Assembly (NCBI GenBank): GCA_027451905.1
Contig: DAIDHV010000003.1
Span: forward strand, 248,001-312,000
Reading direction: 5' to 3'
Length of the DNA stretch: 64,000 nucleotides
Origin: Armatimonadota bacterium
Lineage (GTDB): Bacteria > Armatimonadota > Fimbriimonadia > Fimbriimonadales > Fimbriimonadaceae
Under the pieces are notes generated by a model. That model was not told the DNA's origin. It did no database searches and worked only from the letters and a program-made list of their open reading frames with translations. Every line of letters begins with the position of its first letter. Within the stretch, counting starts at the first letter, position 1. The position numbers and the translations under genes are program-made. Of the stretch, positions 16,549 through 24,933 are shown piece after piece.

Positions 16549-17436
16549 ATGGTTATCAACCTCCTAGTTCTTTTTGGCTTGGCAAGCGCGCCGCCTCAAG
16601 TGAGCCATCCCAAAGTACCTCAGTTTGACTTTTCGGTGAAAGAGTACGGGGCAGGACCTCCCTTGATTTTTATTCCCGGATTGGCTTGCGGTGGTGGGGT
16701 GTGGGATCCTACGGTTGAGGCTCTCAAGGGTCGATACCACTGCTACGTCTTGACCTTGCCAGGGTTTGGAGGAGTTAAACCCATTGACAATCGGCCCTTG
16801 CTGAGGTCGCTTCGCAATGAAGTTATTTCCTATATCGAATTTCATCACCTAGAAAAGCCAATTATTATCGGACATAGCCTTGGTGGATTTTTGGCGTGGT
16901 GGATCGCAGAAAAGGACAGCAAAAACCTTGGAGGAATTGTTGCGGTGGACGGGGTTCCGTACTTGCCTGCCATTTCCTTGCCAACCATGACCGTGAAGAT
17001 GATGATGCCTTACAAGCAGCAGATTTATAACAGCCTCGCAAAGCCAAACAATCAAAAGTTTGTCAGTTCTGAAGAAGAAAGTTTAGGAGCCATGATTACC
17101 CACAAAAGGGATATTTCCTTTGTTGAGGCCTGCAGCGGACCTCCTGATCAAACCACAACCGCGGAGTGCATGACGGAGATGATGATGACAGATTTAAGGC
17201 CACGGGTCTCCAGGATTCAATGCCCTGCCTTCTTAATGATGTCTGGCAAAGAATACAAAGGCAACAGTTCTGCCATGGAAGCAAGTTACTTGGAGCAGGT
17301 CAAAGGAGTTAAAAAGCTGACCTTTAAGGACTTTCAAGATTCCCTCCACTTTATCATGCTGGATCAACCCAAAGAGTTTATGGCCGCTTTAACCGGTTTC
17401 CTTTCTAACGTGGAAGTGTCCTCCAAGGGAAAATAA
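16549..17436 (+). CDS. Secreted alpha/beta hydrolase
   Basis: An alpha/beta-hydrolase fold protein with an N-terminal signal peptide (VINLLVLFGLASA). The oxyanion part FIPGLACGGGVWD is followed by the nucleophile elbow GHSLGGFLAWW (Ser), and near the C-terminus DSLHFIMLDQP provides the His. About 296 residues. The layout is that of periplasmic esterases or carboxylesterases of the MhpC/BioH superfamily; the substrate is unknown. The start is taken at ATG 16549 rather than TTG 16531, because the signal peptide begins there; no Shine-Dalgarno helps. It points away from the riboswitch gene. Confidence 0.75.
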   Translation: MVINLLVLFGLASAPPQVSHPKVPQFDFSVKEYGAGPPLIFIPGLACGGGVWDPTVEALKGRYHCYVLTLPGFGGVKPIDNRPLLRSLRNEVISYIEFHHLEKPIIIGHSLGGFLAWWIAEKDSKNLGGIVAVDGVPYLPAISLPTMTVKMMMPYKQQIYNSLAKPNNQKFVSSEEESLGAMITHKRDISFVEACSGPPDQTTTAECMTEMMMTDLRPRVSRIQCPAFLMMSGKEYKGNSSAMEASYLEQVKGVKKLTFKDFQDSLHFIMLDQPKEFMAALTGFLSNVEVSSKGK

Positions 17437-17520
17437 GAAAAAAAACATAAACTGAGGAAGCATCAGTACGGTCGCCTTGCTGGCGGCGCCTCTTCCCTAA
17501 TTGATGTAAAAAGGTTTCTT

Positions 17521-18141
17521 GTGCCAAAAAACCCACGTAACCCCCCGTTTTTTCTCTCCGCAGAATTGATTTTGCTGGGATACTCAAGCGGAGCCTTTGT
17601 CATGTGCGAGGATGGCGAGCACAACTGGTACTCGGTAAAACAGCGTGCACTCTTGCCGATTGAAGGCATTCATGTTTCCAAAAGCCTTGCCAAATTTATG
17701 AAGAACCACAGGTTCTTGGTGACTTTTGATCAAGATCTAGAAGGTGTTATGAGAGGTTGTATGAGGCCAGAGACTTGGATTTCTGAGGAAATTATCGCCG
17801 GATTTTTGGATGGGTTTCAAAAGGGACTGGTCCATTCTTGCGAGGTTTGGAATGGGGATCGGCTTGTCGGCGGGGTTTATGGCATTGGAATCGGGCTTGT
17901 CTTTTCGGCAGAATCCATGTTCCATTCTGAAACCAACGCTAGCAAAATTGCGCTTTGGGCAATGGTCAATCGGTGCAGGGAGTTAGGGTTTCAGACATTT
18001 GATGCTCAGATCATGAATCCTCACCTAAAGTCTCTAGGCGCCTATGAAGTGACTTCGGATCAATATATGCGTCTGCTTAGGCAGAATGGAGATCAATGCA
18101 CCGATTGGAGCCTCCCGCCCTCCCAAATTCTTTATGACTAG
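17521..18141 (+). CDS. aat: Leucyl/phenylalanyl-tRNA--protein transferase
   Basis: The enzyme adds Leu or Phe from tRNA to N-terminal Lys or Arg of proteins, marking them for ClpAP/ClpS (N-end rule). Recognisable are LLGYSSGAFVM, the RCMRPETWIS-like stretch RGCMRPETWISEEIIAGF, GLVHSCEVWNGDRLVGGVYG, AESMFHSETNASKIAL and FDAQIMNPHLKSLGAYEV. At 206 residues from GTG 17521 it is shorter than E. coli Aat (234), as the N-terminal extension is missing. No clpS or clpA is nearby. Confidence 0.9.
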   Translation: MPKNPRNPPFFLSAELILLGYSSGAFVMCEDGEHNWYSVKQRALLPIEGIHVSKSLAKFMKNHRFLVTFDQDLEGVMRGCMRPETWISEEIIAGFLDGFQKGLVHSCEVWNGDRLVGGVYGIGIGLVFSAESMFHSETNASKIALWAMVNRCRELGFQTFDAQIMNPHLKSLGAYEVTSDQYMRLLRQNGDQCTDWSLPPSQILYD

Positions 18142-18250
18142 CCCCAAATCCCAGTAAGAATATCAACTGGTATTGCATTTTGTTATCCGATAATTGAGGA
18201 TACGAGGCAAAGGATTGCCTTGAAAAGGCCGAGGGGCTTTGGGAGCAGGG

Positions 18251-18460
18251 ATGGGGCGTAAGCAAATGAAAATCGTGAGGCTGTTAGAGCCGGAGTTGTG
18301 CCTAGAGTGCCGCTTTGCCGAGAGGGCGATGGTAGAAAACGAAGCAGGTGAAGTGCAGAGAATGGTTTATTGCCGACGCCTTGATTGCGATAATTGGGAT
18401 ATCTTGAGCTTTGAACCGGCCCACAATGTTCATCTTGAACAAGATGAAGAAGCTGCATAA
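18251..18460 (+). CDS. Small Cys-containing protein
   Basis: About 69 residues from ATG 18251. Two Cys pairs, LCLECRFAERA and YCRRLDCDNW, could hold one zinc ion. Short conserved-looking proteins of this kind occur in many bacteria without a known role. A TTG at 18239 is an alternative start. It ends in an acidic stretch. It lies 98 bases after aat; co-transcription is possible. Confidence 0.5.
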   Translation: MGRKQMKIVRLLEPELCLECRFAERAMVENEAGEVQRMVYCRRLDCDNWDILSFEPAHNVHLEQDEEAA

Positions 18461-18619
18461 GGCTGTCATCTCAGCTTAGTCGTTGCTTGCCCCCACTGCC
18501 TTATCCCCGGTGGATTGCTTCCAGCGGCACTGCATGGGCTTAGGGCTCGTAGCTGGCCCCACAGGCTTATTCCCTGCTGCCCTCATATCGTGGCTTTCCC
18601 TCGCCATGAGAACCGAAAG

Positions 18620-19972
18620 CTAGTTTTCGGGCTTTGATGGGATGCCTGACTGAGTTATCCAATTGGTAAGTGCTTCTTTCGCGTCGCTCAGCATTTGAGA
18701 GCGGCTTGCACCTTTATCTTTGATCCCGTTGCGTGGGAAAAGCCCCCAGTTGATGTTCATCGGTGCGAACTCTCTTGGCGTGTCATCCTGCAAATGAGAA
18801 ATCAGGCTGCCCAATGCGGATTCTCGAGGCAAATCTGGCAAGGGCTTTTGGCGGACTTTAGCCACTGCAAAATAACCAGCTAAGATGCCCATTGCCGCCG
18901 ATTCTACGTACCCTTCCACGCCGGTAATTTGACCCGCTGCATACAGATTTGGCTTCTTTTGAAACTCCAACTGGCTTGTCAGTGCGGTTGGAGACTGCAA
19001 GTATGTATTTCGGTGGATAACCCCAAACCGCACAAATTCTGCGCTTTCTAACCCCGGAACAAGCCTAAAGACTCTTTTTTGCTCATTCCATTTGAGCCGG
19101 TTTTGGCAGGCAACAAGAGAGTAAAGGGTTTTGTCTTTATTCTCTGGCCTGAGCTGAAGAGCGGCGTACGGCCTTCTTCCGGTTCGAGGATCAGTCAGAC
19201 CGACTGGCTTAAAATTACCAAAAGCAAGGCTCCGAGCCCCTTTTTCGGCGATGGCTTCTATTGGGGTGCATCCTGCAAAGTATTTGATTTTTTCTAAGGT
19301 CTCTTCTTCGGCTTGAACTCCGTGAGGGAGGGCGCGCTCTGCATTGACCAGTTCCGATACAAAAAGCTCATAGGATTCTTTGTCAAAGGGGCAATTTAGG
19401 TAGTCATCACCGCCTTTGTCGTACCGGCTTTGGGCAAAGGCAACGGATTGATCAATAGTTGAACCATCAACGGTTGGGCTGACCGCATCGTAAAAGTAGA
19501 GATTTTCGGCACCGGTAACATTGGCAAGCCAAGCCGCCAAGTTCTTGGTGGTAAGGGGACCTGTGGAAAGAATAACCGGCCCCTTCGATAGCATCTCTTC
19601 CAGCTCTTCGGGATTTACAACCCTGCGCTCTAGCTTGATTTTGGGATGAGACTCGATCTTTTTTGTGACCTCTGCCGCAAATTCGTTCCGATCAATTGCC
19701 AACGCCTCGCCTCCCGGAACTTCATGATGAAAGGCACAATCGAGCACCAAAGACCCTAACTTAGCCATTTCCCACTTCAGTTGACCAGCAGGCGAAGTGG
19801 GAGACTTGGACTTAAAAGAATTGGAACAGACTAATTCGGCAAGAAACTCGGTTTTGTGGGCACCAGTCATCTCAAGTGGGCGCATCTCATAAAGAGTCAC
19901 TTCACAGCCAGATTCTGCCGCTGCCCAAGCCGCCTCGACCCCTGCCAGCCCTCCGCCAATAATAGAAATCAA
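18620..19972 (-). CDS. trmFO: Methylenetetrahydrofolate--tRNA-(uracil-5-)-methyltransferase
   Basis: Folate- and FAD-dependent enzyme that makes m5U54 in the tRNA T-loop. N-terminal FAD motif IIGGGLAGVEAAWAAA, then YEMRP, ELVCSNSFKS, PGGEALAIDR, YDAVSPTV, YLNCPFDKESYELF, FAGCTPIEAIAEKG, GLTDPRTGRRPYAA and GYVESAAMGILA, all TrmFO hallmarks. 450 residues, the normal size. The start is TTG 19972, at the very beginning of the FAD motif. It follows leuB by 11 bases, so both share a transcript. Bacteria with TrmFO generally lack TrmA. Confidence 0.95.
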   Translation of the reverse strand: MISIIGGGLAGVEAAWAAAESGCEVTLYEMRPLEMTGAHKTEFLAELVCSNSFKSKSPTSPAGQLKWEMAKLGSLVLDCAFHHEVPGGEALAIDRNEFAAEVTKKIESHPKIKLERRVVNPEELEEMLSKGPVILSTGPLTTKNLAAWLANVTGAENLYFYDAVSPTVDGSTIDQSVAFAQSRYDKGGDDYLNCPFDKESYELFVSELVNAERALPHGVQAEEETLEKIKYFAGCTPIEAIAEKGARSLAFGNFKPVGLTDPRTGRRPYAALQLRPENKDKTLYSLVACQNRLKWNEQKRVFRLVPGLESAEFVRFGVIHRNTYLQSPTALTSQLEFQKKPNLYAAGQITGVEGYVESAAMGILAGYFAVAKVRQKPLPDLPRESALGSLISHLQDDTPREFAPMNINWGLFPRNGIKDKGASRSQMLSDAKEALTNWITQSGIPSKPEN

Positions 19973-19983
19973 ATTGAGGACCT

Positions 19984-21060
19984 TTAAGGAGACATTAACT
20001 TGAAGGCAACCGCGTCTCCAAGTTCTTTTGTTGTCACCAGCTTCGAATTCTTCTCGAAGATGTCGGCAGTGCGTAGCCCAGCTTCCAATACATGCTCAAC
20101 TGCAAGTTCAATGCGCTCAGCCGCTTTGTCGTCTTTTAAGGAGTACCGAAGCAACATTGCCGCGCTGAGGATGGCAGCTATGGGGTTTGCCCTGCCTTGG
20201 CCGGCAATATCAGGGGCGCTGCCGTGAACCGGTTCGTAGAGGCCAAATTCAGGCTCGTCACTGTCTCCTCCCAGGGATGCAGACGGAAGCAGCCCAAGAG
20301 AGCCGGTGATCATAGATGCTTCATCCGACAAAATGTCGCCAAACATGTTCTCGGTGAGGATGACATCAAATTGGGCAGGATCGCGCACCAGCTGCATCGC
20401 ACAATTGTCAATCAGCAAGTGAGAAAACTTAACGTCTTGATTGGCAGCCGCTATTTCATCAATTGTCTCTCGCCATAGGCGGCTTGTTTCTAAAACATTG
20501 GCCTTATCAACGCTTACAATTTCGTGCTTTCTGGTGCGGGCAACCTTCAGGGCAACTTTGGCAATCCGTTCAATTTCAGCTTTGCTGTAGATACAAGTGT
20601 CGACCGCGGTGGTGCCATTGTCTCGACGCTCACTTGGTTTTCCAAAGTAAATTCCTCCGGTGAGTTCCCTCACCACAACTAGATCAACCCTGCCTCGATC
20701 TCCTTTGAGCGGGCTAGCGTGAAGCAGCGGTTTCCAGGTGATGGCGGGGCGGACATTGGCAAAGAGGTTTAGCTCTTGACGCAGCCTCAGCAAGGCTCCG
20801 GTTTCGGGCCGCAATGATGGCGGCTGGATATGATCGTACCGAGGTCCCCCTACCGCGCCAAATATAATGGCGTCTGACTTTTTGCAAAGCGCCAATGTGT
20901 CATCGGGCAAGGGGTTGCCGGTTTCATCGTAGGCGGCGCCTCCCACCAGTGCATCCGAAAACTGAAGGGTTGGCTTGACTGCAGAAAGCGCCTTGACCGC
21001 CTCTGCGGTAACTTCGGGTCCAATGCCGTCGCCACCCAAAACTGCTATTGTATAGGCCAT
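19984..21060 (-). CDS. leuB: 3-isopropylmalate dehydrogenase
   Basis: Third enzyme of leucine synthesis. It has AVLGGDGIGPEV, GGPRYDHI, LRLRQELNLFANVRPA, VVVRELTGGIYFGKPSER, VDKANVLETSRLWRE, the acidic metal site in DNCAMQLVRDPAQFDVI and EPVHGSAPDIAGQGRANPIA. The RELTGGIYFG loop and VDKANVL are specific for LeuB against isocitrate dehydrogenase. 358 residues. ATG 21060 with AGGAAG ahead. leuA, leuC and leuD are not in the window. Confidence 0.95.
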   Translation of the reverse strand: MAYTIAVLGGDGIGPEVTAEAVKALSAVKPTLQFSDALVGGAAYDETGNPLPDDTLALCKKSDAIIFGAVGGPRYDHIQPPSLRPETGALLRLRQELNLFANVRPAITWKPLLHASPLKGDRGRVDLVVVRELTGGIYFGKPSERRDNGTTAVDTCIYSKAEIERIAKVALKVARTRKHEIVSVDKANVLETSRLWRETIDEIAAANQDVKFSHLLIDNCAMQLVRDPAQFDVILTENMFGDILSDEASMITGSLGLLPSASLGGDSDEPEFGLYEPVHGSAPDIAGQGRANPIAAILSAAMLLRYSLKDDKAAERIELAVEHVLEAGLRTADIFEKNSKLVTTKELGDAVAFKLMSP

Positions 21061-21156
21061 AGAAACTTCCTGAAAGTATATCTTTTTAAGCTCATCGACC
21101 CCGAGAAGCTGGTTAGCTTAGCTTAAAAATGGGCCGAATCCTGTTCTTAACCGAAG

Positions 21157-21205
21157 TCAAAAAAAGATGGCTAGGAGGATGGTGATACCCTTCCTGCCAT
21201 CTTTT
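21157..21205 (-). terminator. Intrinsic terminator downstream of cysK
   Basis: On the minus strand AAAAGATGGC and GCCATCTTTT form a 10-bp stem, extended inward by GGA/TCC pairs, and the 3' arm runs into seven T. It lies between cysK and leuB and should end the cysE-cysK transcript. Confidence 0.8.
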
Positions 21206-21264
21206 GGCAGTTGTCAAAGCTAAGAGAGTGCTGCATAATTGCCGATCCATGGCAATTGTTCAAA

Positions 21265-21300
21265 GTAACCGTCTGATTTGCGCTGAAATCAGACGGTTAC
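21265..21300. repeat. Perfect 15-bp inverted repeat, six-base loop
   Basis: GTAACCGTCTGATTT at 21265-21279 and its exact complement at 21286-21300. There is no T-run behind it on either strand except TTTG on the minus strand. Part of a cluster of three hairpins after cysK. Confidence 0.8.
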
Positions 21301-21353
21301 CGACGATGTTCAGGTTCAAAGCGCCTTCACAGTGCGTCCTGACTCCCGCCAGG

Positions 21354-21388
21354 CTAGGTGGGAGTTGAGCTCCTCAACCCCCACCTAG
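21354..21388 (-). terminator. 16-bp hairpin directly after the cysK stop
   Basis: CTAGGTGGGAGTTGAG (21354-21369) pairs with CTCAACCCCCACCTAG (21373-21388), with one G-U on the minus-strand RNA. It touches the cysK stop codon. It lacks a T-run and may protect the mRNA end rather than terminate. Confidence 0.5.
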
Positions 21389-22300
21389 TTAGAAGAGGCC
21401 TTCAATCGATAGATAACGCTCGCCGGTATCGTAGTTGAAGGCAAGGACGGTTGCCCCTTTGGGAATTTCCGGTAGCTTTTGGTTAACAGCAGAAAGGGAA
21501 GCTCCTGTGGAGATTCCTACCAACACGCCTTCTTCTTTCACCGCGCGGCGGGCAAATTCCATGGCGGAGGCATCCTCAACCGTGATGACCCCATCCAGAA
21601 TCTTTTGATTAAGAATTGAAGGGATAAAGTTGGCACCAAGCCCTTGGATTTTATGGGGGCCAGCTTGGCCACCGCTCAGCAACGGCGATGCAGCCGGCTC
21701 GACCGCGAATACCTTGAGCTGGGGCCACTTGGCTTTGAGCACTTCGGAAACACCGGTAATGTGGCCGCCGGTGCCAACCCCCGTGATCAAGTAATCCAGC
21801 CCGCTAGGGAAGTCTTCGATAATCTCCTTGGCGGTGGTTTCGCGGTGAATTTGAGCGTTGGCACTATTTTCAAACTGCTGAGGAACCCAAGATCCAGAAA
21901 TCTCTGTGGCAAGCTCTTCGGCTCGATCCACGGCACCCTTCATCCCTTTTTCACGTTGGGTGAGGTCAAGCTCTGCGCCGTAGGCGGTCATGATTTTTCT
22001 TCTTTCAATCGACATGGATTCTGGCATTACGAGGATAATCCGATACCCCTTCACCGCTGCCACCATTGCCAATCCGATGCCGGTGTTGCCAGACGTGGGT
22101 TCGATAATGGTGCCTCCCGGTTTGAGCTTGCCAGATTTTTCTGCCTCTGTGATCATGGCAAGGGCAATGCGGTCTTTAATGGATCCGCCCGGATTCTGGC
22201 GTTCTAGCTTGAGGTACACGTTGGCATGGTCACCAAATAGCCGATTGATTTTTAAGTGGGGTGTTTTACCGATTCCTTCTAAAACTGATTCTAAGATCAT
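21389..22300 (-). CDS. cysK: Cysteine synthase A (O-acetylserine sulfhydrylase)
   Basis: PLP enzyme making cysteine from O-acetylserine and sulfide. It contains [28 protein letters not shown] (PLP Lys in SIKDR), [35 protein letters not shown] (phosphate loop), [11 protein letters not shown] and the C-terminal GISTGAS. 303 residues, standard. Preceded by the serine acetyltransferase gene 117 bases upstream on the same strand, giving the two-step pathway from serine. The usual PxxxP variant PQQFEN is present as in CysK. Confidence 0.95.
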   Translation of the reverse strand: MILESVLEGIGKTPHLKINRLFGDHANVYLKLERQNPGGSIKDRIALAMITEAEKSGKLKPGGTIIEPTSGNTGIGLAMVAAVKGYRIILVMPESMSIERRKIMTAYGAELDLTQREKGMKGAVDRAEELATEISGSWVPQQFENSANAQIHRETTAKEIIEDFPSGLDYLITGVGTGGHITGVSEVLKAKWPQLKVFAVEPAASPLLSGGQAGPHKIQGLGANFIPSILNQKILDGVITVEDASAMEFARRAVKEEGVLVGISTGASLSAVNQKLPEIPKGATVLAFNYDTGERYLSIEGLF

Positions 22301-22417
22301 AACTCAGTCTACGCAGGTCAAGCAGAATCTGATTTATGATTTACAATGATCTTGCTGAGTCTTTGATGAAAATAAACTACTAAACCACTAATGTTATGGA
22401 GTTTTGCCTTGCCAAGA

Positions 22418-23257
22418 CTAGATGAAATACTCCAGCGAGTTCATTTCCGCAAGAGGAATGACCTCTGCCGAGCGGCTCACTAGAGAATCGGGAGGGATGG
22501 ATTTTGTGACCCACGCGTTGCCACCAATAATGGATCTTGCCCCGATGACGGTATTTCCGCCAAGGATGGTGGCATTGGCATAGATCACGACGCCATCTTG
22601 AATGGTGGGGTGGCGCTTCGAGCCAGCCATTGCCTTTTCAACCGAGAGGGCACCCAGCGTGACCCCTTGGTACAGCTTGACGTGCTCACCGATGTGGCAA
22701 GTTTCTCCAACCACGATGCCAGTGCCATGATCGATACAAAATCGGGGACCTATTACCGCGCCGGGGTGAATATCAATTCCGGTTGCCTCATGGGCCCACT
22801 CGGTGAGCATTCTTGGCAGCAGGGGGGCATTGAGCTCATATAGCACATGGGCAATTCTGTACACCGCAACTGCCAGAAAGCCAGGATAGGTCAGGATGAC
22901 CTCATCAAGAGATCGCGCGGCGGGGTCACCATCGAGGATAGCGCCTGCATCAAGGAGCAAGGCAGAATGGACCTTGGGTAGCTGGCCCAAGTAGTGGATA
23001 GGATCAGGCTGAGGCGCTCCATTAATATGTTGGGCAATGCTTTCTTGATACTCATGAATCCGGGTCTGTAGCCTTTCGACTTCTTCTTCGATCGTGAGAT
23101 TGTCGCAATCCAAGCGGTCGGCAAAGTGAGGGAACAGCAGCCCAAGTGAAAGGTGAGCAATGCTTCTTGCTAGACGCCTCGTTTGAGGCGGAAAGCATTG
23201 AGCCTTTCTAGATTCCGCCAGCTGCTCGATGAGCGACGGGGGGATTTTTTTGTTCAT
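22418..23257 (-). CDS. cysE: Serine O-acetyltransferase
   Basis: Left-handed beta-helix acetyltransferase that makes O-acetylserine for CysK. ATEWAHEATGIDIHPGAVIG, FCIDHGTGIVVGETCHIG (catalytic His), LYQGVTLGALSVEK, KRHPTIQDGVVIYANATILGG and GGNAWVTKSIPPDS follow the hexapeptide pattern. The ATG at 23257 with AAGG ahead is preferred; the open frame runs 55 codons further upstream but that part is Pro-rich and unlike the family. About 279 residues with a long helical N-terminal domain, as in the EpsC/SRPBCC-free longer bacterial type. The C-terminus is short and may bind CysK only weakly. Confidence 0.9.
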   Translation of the reverse strand: MNKKIPPSLIEQLAESRKAQCFPPQTRRLARSIAHLSLGLLFPHFADRLDCDNLTIEEEVERLQTRIHEYQESIAQHINGAPQPDPIHYLGQLPKVHSALLLDAGAILDGDPAARSLDEVILTYPGFLAVAVYRIAHVLYELNAPLLPRMLTEWAHEATGIDIHPGAVIGPRFCIDHGTGIVVGETCHIGEHVKLYQGVTLGALSVEKAMAGSKRHPTIQDGVVIYANATILGGNTVIGARSIIGGNAWVTKSIPPDSLVSRSAEVIPLAEMNSLEYFI

Positions 23258-23644
23258 GATATGCCTTTCAGAATACCGATGCGGTTTGGTTAGGCGGTAT
23301 CTAATTTTTTTGCTTTTGCCTTGAGGGTTGGTCGCTGACCTGGGTTTTGCGGCGGGGGCTTGTGCCTCGGATGGGGGAAATTTGGTCGGTCGGTTACTGG
23401 CTGGAGGGGGTGATGGGGGCAAGTGGTCCGGGGTTTATGTTGGGAGAGGTTAGGGAGTGCATAGGTTTGGCAACTGCTGATGGATCGGCTTGGATAGAAA
23501 GAGAAGTCGCGGCCGCTGATTGTCCCATACGGGTAGAAGAGGGGTTTGCCGTTCATGCGGAGAGGGATTTCCTTAAGGGTTGGTCTTTAGGTGACCGCTG
23601 GAGGATTGACGTCGCCGTTGAAACTGGTATAACTTTAGGTTCCT
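23258..23644. other. Intergenic region between cysE and tRNA-Arg
   Basis: About 390 bases, GC-richer than the flanks, with open frames in several directions but no ribosome site, signal or family motif in them. It should contain the promoters of cysE (minus) and the tRNA (plus). I see no gene. Confidence 0.5.
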
Positions 23645-23720
23645 GCGCTCGTAGCTCAGTGGATAGAGCATCAGCTTGCGGAGCTGGGGGTCGGAGGTTC
23701 GAGTCCTCTCGAGCGCGCCA
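23645..23720 (+). tRNA. tRNA-Arg, anticodon GCG
   Basis: 76 bases with CCA encoded. Acceptor GCGCTCG pairs with CGAGCGC; D-arm GCTC/GAGC with loop AGTGGATA (A20, an arginine identity base); anticodon stem TCAGC/GCTGG around the loop TTGCGGA, giving anticodon GCG (codon CGC, and CGU by wobble); T-arm GGAGG TTCGAGT CCTCT. GCG is unusual, as most bacteria read CGU/CGC/CGA with tRNA-Arg(ACG) deaminated to ICG. Confidence 0.93.
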
Positions 23721-23856
23721 ATTTTTCAATTTCAACAATCACATTATTCGGGAGTGAGTCTCTCGAGAGGACGAGAAGTTTATCCCGCCGAACGGAGTGA
23801 GGGAAATGAAGCGAAGCTGAATCGGGAAGTCCTCTCGAGCGCGCCAATTATTCAAT
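23702..23856. repeat. Direct repeat of the tRNA-Arg 3' end (att-like)
   Basis: 29 bases with a single mismatch occur at 23702-23730, covering the tRNA T-arm, acceptor and CCA, and again at 23828-23856. Such a duplication is what integration into a tRNA 3' end leaves. Only 97 bases lie between the copies. Inside, CTCGAGAGGAC (23762-23772) is an exact inverted copy of part of the second repeat (23829-23839). Confidence 0.8.
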
Positions 23857-24172
23857 CGTTCATACCGGAAACATGGGTGACATTTCGTTCCGAAGACATT
23901 GGTTACACCTTTTGCAATCAGAAAGTGTTTTCGAGGTGTTGCAGCTTATTTTCGTCGAGGTCGATGTGGCTGGGTCCCTGTTAAATGACTAGCCCGATGT
24001 GCCTTTGTTTAGAATCCGATATCGAGGAGCAACTGGATTTAACAAACCAATACTCCGAAGAACAAATCATAAAGGTGCTTCAGGACTTATAGGCTAGAGC
24101 TAAGGACCGGCTTTTCTTTCCCGGCGAACTAGTCTATTCATTCAAACGTTGGATTTAACTGGCGCGAAATGG
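23857..24172. other. Intergenic stretch with a transposase remnant
   Basis: No intact gene. Besides the orfA-like remnant near 24040-24090 it shows nothing recognisable. Together with the tRNA repeat it looks like the scar of a lost mobile element. Confidence 0.4.
24029..24090 (+). pseudogene. IS3-family orfA remnant (HTH_Tnp_1 start)
   Basis: The frame gives NQYSEEQIIKVLQDL then a stop. Tyr-Ser-Glu-Glu-Gln-Ile-Ile at the start of the first helix is characteristic of IS3-family OrfA. The remaining transposase is absent. The match is only about 14 residues, so confidence is limited. Confidence 0.4.
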
Positions 24173-24823
24173 CTAGTCCCCATACCAAGGGAGGTAGGTT
24201 TTGACGACGACGCCTGATGCAAACTCCTTCAAGTCTTCTAGCTTTAAACTGAGAGGGTGCTTCAGGTCCGCAAAAATGGAGAGTCCGCGACCAAGGACGA
24301 CCGGGTGCACCCTCAACCGAATAACATCCACCACATGAGCCGCGATCAGGCTGGAGGCAAAAGAGGCACCTCCGTGGGCGTAAATGGGCTTGCCCTCGGC
24401 TTGCTTCAACTGCAGAATATCACCAGCAAGGTCTTTGCCGCCTACAATCGGATTGAGCCAGCTTTCCACGACGGCAGGATCGGCAACCATGGCCCCATGC
24501 GTTTCTGCACTTGTTGCGTTTTTAAGAGCAGTGGTGGTTTTGCCCAAATTGGGGGGAGAAATCTTACCGCTTCTAGAAAAAACTGCCTTAGGAATTTCAT
24601 TCATGGGCTTAGCGATAGGATGGGTTGATGTCGGCCAAAAGGCAACCATGTCTTGATAGGTCCGGTGGCCCATTGCATGAAGGCTCACCTGCCCGATTTG
24701 CTCCACAATCCACTTGGTGGAATCATCGCTTGTGCTGCGAAAAATCCAGTCAATCTCTCCGTTTGGGCCACCCACAAACCCATCGACCGTTACCGACATG
24801 CTTAAAATCAACTCCCTACCCAT
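24173..24823 (-). CDS. RibD C-terminal/dihydrofolate reductase-like protein
   Basis: The product begins RELILSMSVTVDGFVGGPNGEIDW, the start of the RibD-C/DHFR-like family (YwjB, YyaP type), has GHRTYQDMVAFWP and KAVFSRSG, and ends with YAHGGASFASSLI and VDVIRLRVHPVVLGRGLSIF, which is the family's nucleotide-binding region (GG-x-x-S and HPVVLG-G). These cytosolic NADPH-dependent reductases have mostly unknown substrates. The start is set at ATG 24823; a TTG at 24841 lies in a TATAAT-containing stretch that is more likely the -10 box. About 216 residues. No riboflavin genes nearby. Confidence 0.75.
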   Translation of the reverse strand: MGRELILSMSVTVDGFVGGPNGEIDWIFRSTSDDSTKWIVEQIGQVSLHAMGHRTYQDMVAFWPTSTHPIAKPMNEIPKAVFSRSGKISPPNLGKTTTALKNATSAETHGAMVADPAVVESWLNPIVGGKDLAGDILQLKQAEGKPIYAHGGASFASSLIAAHVVDVIRLRVHPVVLGRGLSIFADLKHPLSLKLEDLKEFASGVVVKTYLPWYGD

Positions 24824-24933
24824 GATCTGGATTATATCCAAGGCAAAAAAAATGTTTTTGGCAAGTGGAGGACGGAGGTTGGGAAGCTGAGGGGGTGGGG
24901 AGCAAAGAGGCGGGTCTGGTACACATCACTGTG

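Noticed and set aside
22418-23422. The longer start of serine acetyltransferase at 23422
   Set aside because: The extra 55 residues are Pro/Lys-rich low complexity with no ribosome site; ATG 23257 has AAGG and fits the family.
23347-23757. A 136-codon plus frame running through the tRNA gene
   Set aside because: It overlaps a well-formed tRNA and has no ribosome site or recognisable domain.
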